From NCBI GenBank assembly GCA_910584745.1, contig CAJUDG010000005.1, positions 124,001 through 188,000 on the forward strand: a DNA stretch of 64,000 nucleotides. Reading direction: 5' to 3'. How positions within the stretch are numbered: the stretch's first letter is position 1; each line of letters starts with the position of its first letter. Below are positions 58,032 through 64,000 of this stretch, one piece after another. Origin of the DNA: an uncultured Eubacteriales bacterium. Its GTDB lineage: Bacteria > Bacillota > Clostridia > Oscillospirales > Acutalibacteraceae. The notes under the pieces are model-generated. The model saw only the letters and a list, made by a program, of their open reading frames with translations. It did no database searches and had not been told where the DNA came from. The position numbers were made by a program, and so were the translations under genes.

Positions 58032-58412
58032 ATGAAATCATTAGCGGAACTTCAGGCGATCCGGGATAAGGCCCGGGCCTCTGTAAACATCAGGGAGAAC
58101 GCCGAGGCCGAGACCCGCGTGCTTGTGGGCATGGCCACCTGCGGCATCGCCGCCGGGGCCCGGCCCGTGCTCAACGCCTTTGTTGAGGAAGTGAACAAGC
58201 GGGGCCTCAAGGACACCATGGTGACCCAGACCGGCTGCATAGGCATCTGCCAGTACGAGCCCGTGGTGGAGATAATCACCCCCGGCAAGGAGAAGGTCAC
58301 CTATGTGAAGATGACCGCCGAGAAGGCCGTGCGGGTTGTCAACGACCACCTGGTCAACGGCAATGTGGTAACAGAGTACACCATCGGCGCCAACGCTATC
58401 GGCGCGAAGTAA
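58032..58412 (+). CDS. 2Fe-2S thioredoxin-like ferredoxin
   Basis: 126 residues. VGMATCGIAAGARPVL and VTQTGCIGICQYEPVVEI hold the four cysteines of a thioredoxin-like 2Fe-2S protein (NuoE C-terminal type). KSLAELQAIRDKARASVNIR forms an N-terminal helix. RBS AAGGAGCG. It probably delivers electrons to, or is part of, the HydB complex. Located between the GHKL protein and HydB. Confidence 0.9.
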   Translation: MKSLAELQAIRDKARASVNIRENAEAETRVLVGMATCGIAAGARPVLNAFVEEVNKRGLKDTMVTQTGCIGICQYEPVVEIITPGKEKVTYVKMTAEKAVRVVNDHLVNGNVVTEYTIGANAIGAK

Positions 58413-58442
58413 GAGAAATCATTATAACTGGAGGTTTCAACT

Positions 58443-60233
58443 ATGTTTCGATCCAACGTGCTGGTTTGCGGCGGCACCGGCTGCACCTCCTCAAACAGCG
58501 AGCAGATCATAGAGAAGCTCAACGAGGAGATAAAGGCCCAGGGCCTTGACAAGGAAGTAAACGTCATACGCACCGGCTGCTTCGGCCTGTGCGCACTGGG
58601 CCCCATCATGGTGGTCTATCCCGAGGGCGCCTTCTACAGCCGCGTCACCCCCGAGGACGTGCCGGAGATAGTCTCCGAGCATCTCTTGAAGGGCCGTATC
58701 GTCACAAGGCTCCTGTATCAGGAGACCGTGGTGGACGAGAACACCACCAAGTCCCTAAACGAGACCACATTCTACGCAAAGCAGATGCGCATTGCCCTTC
58801 GCAACTGCGGCGTTATCAACCCCGAACTCATCGACGAGTACATCGCCCAGGACGGCTACGCGGCCCTTGGCAAGGTGCTCACTGAGATGACCCCCCAGCA
58901 GGTCATCGACACCATGCTGGCGTCAGGGCTCCGGGGCCGCGGCGGCGCGGGCTTCCCCACGGGTCTTAAGTGGAAGTTCGCGGCGGCCAATCAGGCCGAC
59001 CAGAAGTACGCCTGCTGCAACGCCGACGAGGGCGACCCGGGCGCGTTCATGGACCGCTCGGTGCTTGAGGGCGACCCCCACAGTGTGCTGGAAGCTATGG
59101 CCATCGCGGGCTACGCCATCGGCGCGTCCCAGGGCTATATCTACATCCGCGCGGAGTACCCCATTGCCGTCAAGCGTTTGCAGATAGCCATAAACCAAGC
59201 TAGGGAGTACGGCCTTTTGGGCAAGAACATCTTCGACTCCGGCTTTGACTTTGACATCGACATCAGGCTCGGTGCGGGCGCTTTCGTCTGCGGCGAGGAG
59301 ACCGCCCTTATGACCTCCATCGAGGGCAAGCGCGGCGAGCCCAGGGTGCGGCCTCCGTTCCCGGCCTTAAAGGGTCTGTTCGGCAAGCCCACCGTTCTTA
59401 ACAACGTGGAGACCTATGCCAATATCCCCCAGATAATCCTGAAGGGCGCCGACTGGTTCAAGTCAATCGGCACCGAGAAGTCCCCGGGCACCAAGGTCTT
59501 CGCCCTGGGCGGCAAGATCACCAACACCGGCCTTGTTGAGGTGCCCATGGGCACGACCCTCCGCGAAGTGGTCGAGGACATCGGCGGCGGAGTGCCCGGC
59601 GGCCACACCTTCAAGGCAGCCCAGACCGGCGGCCCCTCCGGCGGCTGCATACCCGCAAGCCTTATCGACACCCCTATAGATTACGACAACCTTATCGCCA
59701 TCGGCTCCATGATGGGCTCCGGCGGACTTATCGTCATGGACGAGACCACCTGCATGGTGGATATCGCCAAGTTCTTCCTGGAGTTCACCGTTGACGAGAG
59801 CTGCGGCAAGTGCACCCCCTGCCGGGTGGGTACAAAGCGCCTTCTGGAGATACTGGACAAGATAACCTCCGGCAACGGCACTTTGGAGGACATAGACAAG
59901 CTGGAGGAGCTGTGCTACTACATCAAGGAGAACTCCCTGTGCGGCCTGGGCCAGACGGCCCCGAACCCGGTGCTCTCCACCCTGAAGTATTTTAGGGACG
60001 AGTATGTGGCCCATGTTACCGAGCACCGCTGCCCCGCCGGGGCCTGCAAGGCTCTGACGAACTTCCATATCGAGGCTGACAAGTGCAAGGGCTGCACTCT
60101 CTGCGCACGTAACTGCCCGGTGGGCGCCATCTCCGGCAAGGTCAAGGAGCCCCATGTTATCGACACCAGCAAGTGCATAAAGTGCGGCGTATGTATGGAG
60201 AAGTGCAAGTTTAACGCCGTCGTCAAGGCCTAA
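58443..60233 (+). CDS. hydB: NAD(P)-linked hydrogenase flavoprotein subunit HydB (NuoF-like)
   Basis: 596 residues. The N-terminal 2Fe-2S domain has CGGTGCTSSNSEQ and RTGCFGLCALGP. The NuoF core shows GLRGRGGAGFPTGLKWKF (FMN/NADH site) and CNADEGDPGAFMDR; an SLBB segment and CGKCTPCRVGTKRLLEIL (4Fe-4S) follow; the C-terminus carries two ferredoxin clusters (CKGCTLCARNCPVGA, CIKCGVCMEKCKFNA). The protein oxidises or reduces nicotinamide with ferredoxin and HydA, possibly by flavin-based electron bifurcation as in Thermotoga HydABC. Confidence 0.95.
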   Translation: MFRSNVLVCGGTGCTSSNSEQIIEKLNEEIKAQGLDKEVNVIRTGCFGLCALGPIMVVYPEGAFYSRVTPEDVPEIVSEHLLKGRIVTRLLYQETVVDENTTKSLNETTFYAKQMRIALRNCGVINPELIDEYIAQDGYAALGKVLTEMTPQQVIDTMLASGLRGRGGAGFPTGLKWKFAAANQADQKYACCNADEGDPGAFMDRSVLEGDPHSVLEAMAIAGYAIGASQGYIYIRAEYPIAVKRLQIAINQAREYGLLGKNIFDSGFDFDIDIRLGAGAFVCGEETALMTSIEGKRGEPRVRPPFPALKGLFGKPTVLNNVETYANIPQIILKGADWFKSIGTEKSPGTKVFALGGKITNTGLVEVPMGTTLREVVEDIGGGVPGGHTFKAAQTGGPSGGCIPASLIDTPIDYDNLIAIGSMMGSGGLIVMDETTCMVDIAKFFLEFTVDESCGKCTPCRVGTKRLLEILDKITSGNGTLEDIDKLEELCYYIKENSLCGLGQTAPNPVLSTLKYFRDEYVAHVTEHRCPAGACKALTNFHIEADKCKGCTLCARNCPVGAISGKVKEPHVIDTSKCIKCGVCMEKCKFNAVVKA

Positions 60234-60251
60234 TAAGGAGGAAACCGAATT

Positions 60252-61994
60252 ATGGATATGGTCAACGTAAAGATAAACGGCGTGGACTATCAGGTGCCCA
60301 AGGATTCAACTATACTTGAGGCCGCCCGGTACGCCGGGGTGGACATCCCCACGCTGTGCTATTTGAAGGATATAAACCAGATAGGCGCGTGCCGCATGTG
60401 CATGGTGGAGGTGAAGGGGGCAAGGTCTCTCTGCGCCGCCTGCGTGTACCCGGTGAACGAGGGGATGGAGGTCTTCACCAACTCCCCCAAGGTCCAGGAG
60501 TCCAGGAAGATGACCCTGGAGCTGCTGCTCTCCGTCCACGAGCGCAAGTGCCTGACCTGCGAGCGCAGCGGCAACTGCGAGTTGCAGAAGCTGTGTAACG
60601 ACATGGGCATCGAGGAGGACAGCCGCTTTGAGGGGGCCCTGCCCGCCGGGAGCAAGGATTTCTCCACCCAGTATCTTGAGAGGAACAACGCCAAGTGCGT
60701 GCTCTGCCGCCGGTGCGTGGCCGCGTGCCAGAACCAGCACGTGTCCGTTATCGGAGCCAATAACCGCGGCTTTGACACGGAGATAGGCTGCGCCTTTGAG
60801 CAGCCGCTGAGCAGCGTGTCCTGCGTGGCCTGCGGCCAGTGCATCGTCAGCTGCCCCACCGGCGCTCTCACCGAGCGGGACAACACCCAGGACGTTATCG
60901 ACGCCATCAACGACCCCGAGAAGATAGTCATCGTGCAGACCGCCCCGGCCGTGCGCGCGGCGCTGGGCGAGGAGTTCGGCCTGCCCATTGGCACCAACGT
61001 GGAGGGCAAGATGGCCGCGGCCCTTCGCCGCCTGGGCTTTGACAAGGTGTTCGACACCGACTTCGGCGCGGACATGACCATCATGGAGGAGGCCCACGAG
61101 TTCATCGACAGGGTCAAGAACGGCGGCGTGCTGCCCATGATAACCTCCTGCTCTCCGGGATGGATTAAGTTCTGCGAGCACTATTACCCCGACCTTATCG
61201 ACCACCTGTCCAGCTGCAAGTCCCCCCAGAACATGACAGGCGCTCTCATCAAGACATGGTACGCCGAGAAGGAGGGCATCGACCCCCAGAAGATAGTTTC
61301 CGTGTCCGTGATGCCCTGCGTGGCCAAGAAGTTCGAGATACAGCGGGACGACGAGGACGCGGCGGGTATGCCCGACGTGGATATCAGCATCACCACCAGG
61401 GAGCTGGCAAGGCTTATCAAGAAGGCCCAGCTGAACTTCAACGCCCTGCCGGACGAGAAGTTTGACGAGCAGATGGGCGAATCCACCGGCGCGGCGGTCA
61501 TCTTCGGCGCTACCGGCGGCGTTATGGAGGCTGCCCTGCGCACAGCGGCGGACGTGCTCACTGGCCAGAGCCTTGACTCCATCGAGTATCACGAGATCCG
61601 CGGCACGAAGGGCATTAAAGAGGCCGTGTACAACGTGGCGGGCATGGACGTGAAGGTGGCCGTTGCAAGCGGCCTGAAGAACGCCAACGAGATTCTGGAG
61701 AAGGTGCAGAAGGGCGAGGCCGACTATCAGTTCATCGAAATCATGTGCTGCCCTGGCGGCTGCGTAAACGGCGGCGGACAGCCTGTCAGGAGCGCCAACG
61801 AGTGGGCTTATAACGACATCAAGGCGCTGCGTGCCAAGGCTCTCTATGACCAGGACGCGAATATGCCGCTGAGAAAGTCCCATGACAATCCCGTGGTAAA
61901 GAAGTGCTATGCGGAGTATCTGGGCGAGCCGGGGAGCCATAAGGCGCATGAGATACTGCATACCACCTATGTGAAGCGCGGGAATAAGTTCTAA
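60252..61994 (+). CDS. hydA: [FeFe] hydrogenase catalytic subunit HydA
   Basis: 580 residues. N-terminal 2Fe-2S domain (IGACRMCMVEVKG), a His-ligated 4Fe-4S cluster (HERKCLTCERSGNCELQKLC), two ferredoxin clusters (CVLCRRCVAACQ, CVACGQCIVSCPTGA), then the H-cluster domain: ITSCSPGWIKFCE, VMPCVAKKFE and IMCCPGGCVNGGGQP; the small-subunit-like tail ends HEILHTTYVKRG. This is the M3-type architecture of group A enzymes. The L1 motif is TSCSP rather than TSCCP, a form I recall from NAD-linked multimeric enzymes. It makes or takes up H2 with HydB and HydC. RBS AAGGAGG. Confidence 0.96.
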   Translation: MDMVNVKINGVDYQVPKDSTILEAARYAGVDIPTLCYLKDINQIGACRMCMVEVKGARSLCAACVYPVNEGMEVFTNSPKVQESRKMTLELLLSVHERKCLTCERSGNCELQKLCNDMGIEEDSRFEGALPAGSKDFSTQYLERNNAKCVLCRRCVAACQNQHVSVIGANNRGFDTEIGCAFEQPLSSVSCVACGQCIVSCPTGALTERDNTQDVIDAINDPEKIVIVQTAPAVRAALGEEFGLPIGTNVEGKMAAALRRLGFDKVFDTDFGADMTIMEEAHEFIDRVKNGGVLPMITSCSPGWIKFCEHYYPDLIDHLSSCKSPQNMTGALIKTWYAEKEGIDPQKIVSVSVMPCVAKKFEIQRDDEDAAGMPDVDISITTRELARLIKKAQLNFNALPDEKFDEQMGESTGAAVIFGATGGVMEAALRTAADVLTGQSLDSIEYHEIRGTKGIKEAVYNVAGMDVKVAVASGLKNANEILEKVQKGEADYQFIEIMCCPGGCVNGGGQPVRSANEWAYNDIKALRAKALYDQDANMPLRKSHDNPVVKKCYAEYLGEPGSHKAHEILHTTYVKRGNKF

Positions 61995-62031
61995 ATAGAA
62001 GCAGTCAATAGAAAGTAGACACAAAAAGCAC

Positions 62032-62390
62032 CTATGAGGCCAGTAAAAATCTAAAGGAGATAGTAGGAATTCCGTTGAGCTTGCGAACAGGCTTCTCGAA
62101 ATTGAAATAAGGAACAGCTTGTTCAATAACAAAGTGCAGATTGTTGCACTCTCAGTAACGGAAGTGAACACGTAGAGTATCCTTGAACCGCCCCCAAAAG
62201 CTTTAAATAACGGCATGGTCGCGGGGATTACCGGCCCTTGACATGTTTCGGATCACATTGCATTTTTTAAGCAGGCTGCAATAACCTGCGGATGAGTACT
62301 GGACGCCTTGGTCGCTGTGGAAAATGACTTGGCGTCCGGTGCTCATTTTCTTTTTCAGAAGGCGTGCGGGCCTTATAATAAGGAAATTAT
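62032..62390 (-). pseudogene. IS3-family transposase (OrfB) remnant with two internal stops
   Basis: One leftward frame reads VIFHSDQGVQYSSAGYCSLL then KKCNVIRNMSRAGNPRDHAV, stop (62203-62205), SFWGRFKDTLRVHFRY, stop (62152-62154), ECNNLHFVIEQAVPYFNFEK then PVRKLNGIP, ending at TAG (62032-62034). This is the C-terminal half of the DDE integrase of IS3-like elements; the first stop replaces the catalytic Glu position region and the second a Trp. The N-terminal half is missing. TAGACACAAAAAG next to its end (62016-62028) may be the decayed terminal repeat. Confidence 0.85.
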
Positions 62391-62460
62391 CGAATGTTTC
62401 ACTGAGTTCACACTGCATAATCTCGTTATTTTGCAGATGTAAAACTTTTTTAGAGAACAT

Positions 62461-62750
62461 AAACAGGAAACAGGCGGAACTTCATTCCTCTTTTGAAAAC
62501 TGAATAGCAGCCGTCGGAGAGATGCCTGCCGCAAAGGATAGCGCGCCCTTTGCTCAACCAGCGCACAACGCCGGCAGAGACAACCCGGCCAGAGTTGGGC
62601 GGGGAACCGTATGGCGGTCTGCGTTACATATCCCGCAAACGCAGGGTGTGAATTTTCATCTGATATAAAAAGCTTTTCCTTTTTGCATTTTTCCCGGAAT
62701 GTATGTCACTTGGCGCAAAAAAGTGAGGACAATTTTTGCGCAAAACGGCC
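62461..62750. other. Intergenic stretch with no recognised gene
   Basis: No supported coding frame or RNA family was recognised between the IS3 remnant and the next promoter. It contains a short stem CTGCGTT/AACGCAG near 62615-62640 and the inverted repeat GCGCAAAAA (62713-62721) with TTTTTGCGC (62733-62741) just ahead of the promoter, a possible operator. The rest may be decayed mobile DNA. Confidence 0.4.
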
Positions 62751-62779
62751 TTGACAAAAATCACCCCGCCCGGTAAACT
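62751..62779 (+). promoter_or_regulatory. Promoter of the beta-lactamase-fold hydrolase gene
   Basis: TTGACA (62751-62756), a 17-base spacer and TAAACT (62774-62779), 32 bases before the ATG; preceded by a 9-bp inverted repeat. Confidence 0.8.
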
Positions 62780-62811
62780 AAAGCTAAACCCATAGTAAAG
62801 GAGCACCCATC

Positions 62812-63687
62812 ATGCTAGAACTAACCCAATTCATCGACGCCGCCACACCCCTTCGTGCCCTGGGTGTCGTGGTCACCCAAAACGGCGAGGAGATCGCCCG
62901 CCACACTTGGGAGGGCGCCTGTCGCCGAAACGTCTACTCCGCCAGCAAGAGCTTCACCTCCGCCGCCGTGGGCATTGCCATAAAAGAGGGCCTGCTCACT
63001 TTAGAGGAGCGGCTGGTAGACGCTTTCCCGCAGGAGCTGCCCGATAACGTGTCGGAGAACCTGGAAAAGGCCACGGTGCGGGACCTGCTCACCATGTGCC
63101 TGGGTCAGCCGAAGTCCTTTCTCATGGGCGAGGAGCGCCCCTACTACCCGGAGCGCAACTGGGTGAAATTGGCCCTCTCACAGCCCTTCGCATATGAGCC
63201 GGGGACAAAGTTCGTCTACAACAACGTGGGGCCATACCTTGCCGGTATCTTGGTCCAGCGCCGGGCAGGGTGCGATCTGGTGCACTACCTCATGCCCCGG
63301 CTGTTCGAGCCCATGGGCATACAGCTCCCCACCTGGGAGGTAGACCCCTATGGGAACACCTTCGGCGCGGGCGGGCTTTTCCTCACAATGGACGAGCTGC
63401 ACAAGTTCGGGCTGCTGTACCTGCAAAACGGCAACTGGCAGGGCAGACAGCTTGTGCCGGAGAGCTGGGTCAGGGAGTCCACCAGGAAGCAGGTGGAGAA
63501 TGGCAGTCATGGCTATGGCTACCTGTTCTGGGGCGGGGATCACGGCTCCTTCCGGGCAGACGGCAAGTACGGTCAGTTCTCTATACTCATGCGAGATAAG
63601 AACGCCGTTGTGACAATCGTCGCCGAAAGCCGGGAGGCGGACAAGCTGCTGAAGGCGGTGTTTGAGCATATTTACTGCCAGCTTTAA
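62812..63687 (+). CDS. Serine hydrolase of the beta-lactamase/penicillin-binding fold
   Basis: 291 residues without signal peptide. SASKSFTSAAVGIAIKEGLL holds the SxxK nucleophile motif (about residue 45), KFVYNNVGPYLAGIL the YxN motif, and YGYLFWGGDHGSFRADGKYG the third-strand region. Family members are cytoplasmic or exported esterases, amidases and class-C-like proteins; being short and unexported it is unlikely to be a classical beta-lactamase. RBS AAAGGAGCA. Single-gene unit with its own promoter and terminator. Confidence 0.88.
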   Translation: MLELTQFIDAATPLRALGVVVTQNGEEIARHTWEGACRRNVYSASKSFTSAAVGIAIKEGLLTLEERLVDAFPQELPDNVSENLEKATVRDLLTMCLGQPKSFLMGEERPYYPERNWVKLALSQPFAYEPGTKFVYNNVGPYLAGILVQRRAGCDLVHYLMPRLFEPMGIQLPTWEVDPYGNTFGAGGLFLTMDELHKFGLLYLQNGNWQGRQLVPESWVRESTRKQVENGSHGYGYLFWGGDHGSFRADGKYGQFSILMRDKNAVVTIVAESREADKLLKAVFEHIYCQL

Positions 63688-63690
63688 GCA

Positions 63691-63726
63691 AAAAAAGACC
63701 TCACTGCGCATGAGTGAGGTCTTTTT
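63691..63726. terminator. Bidirectional terminator
   Basis: AGACCTCACT (63696-63705), loop GCGCATG and AGTGAGGTCT (63713-63722), flanked by an A-run and TTTT; it suits both the hydrolase gene and the convergent partial gene. Confidence 0.88.
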
Positions 63727-63807
63727 CTGTGCAAATTAAGCTGTGATAATAATCGCCCGCATTTCATTTGGCTCCATGCGGAACTTCAACCGCTTTCAAA
63801 AACATTT

Positions 63808-64000
63808 TTACAGTATGACAGCTGAGATCTCTTTGAGGGCGTCCATCTCCAACTCTTTGCTTCTTTGCAGAATGGCAATCAATGTTTTCCGCTTTTCATT
63901 GGCCTCCCCGGCGGTCTCAGGGGCCTTTAGGCCATCCAAGAACTTTTCACACATACTTATGATTTCCTCATACTTAGAGAGCGCCGTTGTGATAGGCCGG
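63808..64000 (-). CDS. 3' end of an unrecognised gene entering from the right
   Basis: A leftward frame is open from the window edge to TAA at 63808-63810, about 63 codons. The visible part reads ITTALSKYEEIISMCEKFLD, then TAGEANEKRKTLIAILQRSK and ELEMDALKEISAVIL: charged and helical, likely a coiled-coil or helical-bundle end. There is no family match I can name. Open frame, coding-like composition and convergent terminator support it being real. Confidence 0.5.
   Translation of the reverse strand, partial: RPITTALSKYEEIISMCEKFLDGLKAPETAGEANEKRKTLIAILQRSKELEMDALKEISAVIL

Noticed and set aside
60306..62216. A 636-codon leftward open frame antisense to hydA
   Set aside because: It lies opposite a well-supported hydrogenase gene, is rich in His/Ala/Gly/Leu as expected of a shadow frame in GC-rich coding DNA, and has no domain or RBS. 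Its rightmost codons are a frame of the IS3 remnant.
62812..63687. Call as a beta-lactamase resistance gene
   Set aside because: SxxK and YxN motifs fit, but there is no signal peptide and the third motif is not a clear KTG, so only the fold-level call is supported.
1..64000. CRISPR arrays, tRNA and rRNA genes, prophage
   Set aside because: No regularly spaced direct repeats, no tRNA cloverleaf with conserved arms, no rRNA segments and no phage structural genes were seen on reading the window; a covariance search would be needed to exclude a missed tRNA.

Overview
The window reads as chromosomal DNA of a GC-rich, anaerobic, low-oxygen-adapted Firmicute, most likely a gut clostridium of the Oscillospiraceae/Ruminococcaceae type. 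The reasons are the gene order M16 peptidase-lgt-folD-dxs-tlyA-nadK-argR-recN, a T-box leader in front of tyrS, consensus housekeeping promoters, YesMN/LplBC-type sugar loci, lipobox-bearing solute-binding lipoproteins, and a trimeric NAD-linked [FeFe] hydrogenase with its sensory-type partner operon. Taxonomy is inference; no rRNA or tRNA gene was recognised.

Layout. 1-8.9 kb is a tight rightward housekeeping block (lipoprotein modification, one-carbon and isoprenoid metabolism, rRNA methylation, NADP synthesis, arginine repression, DNA repair). 8.9-11 kb is a Tyr T-box riboswitch driving a GNAT acetyltransferase and tyrS. 11-26.6 kb is accessory: a YfhO-type membrane protein, an MFS exporter, an AraC regulator with manganese catalase, a tandemly duplicated HTH regulator, an Fe-S aldo/keto reductase, an orphan solute-binding lipoprotein, a GH88/Gfo-Idh pair, a chemoreceptor, a serine recombinase with a coupled leader peptide, and a small phosphotransferase. 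26.6-33.3 kb holds a two-component system beside a large propeller/solute-binding lipoprotein, a MerR regulator with its typical stretched promoter, and an HAD hydrolase. 33.4-45.9 kb is a carbohydrate-use locus: YesM/YesN sensors divergent from two ABC permeases, a binding protein and three glycoside hydrolases.

46-49.2 kb is a copper-resistance operon (csoR-copA), in which copA ends in an in-frame CopZ-like domain that has its own ribosome-binding site and start. It is followed by an IS200 remnant. 49.2-53.4 kb carries MazG-like, PHP, serA and serC genes interrupted by two small convergent loci, each encoding a 28-30 residue hydrophobic peptide and an opposing short RNA. These look like paralogous type I toxin-antitoxin modules with the same promoter layout and the same odd repeat design, and they are the least described item in the window.

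53.5-62 kb is the hydrogenase region. A first operon (DRTGG protein, RsbW-like ATPase, sensory-type [FeFe] hydrogenase, second DRTGG protein, PHP phosphoesterase) is separated by a promoter region with near-perfect ATATCGATAT palindromes from a second operon (HydC, GHKL ATPase, 2Fe-2S protein, HydB, HydA). The right end holds an IS3-type transposase remnant with two internal stops, a beta-lactamase-fold hydrolase and the 3' end of an unrecognised leftward gene.
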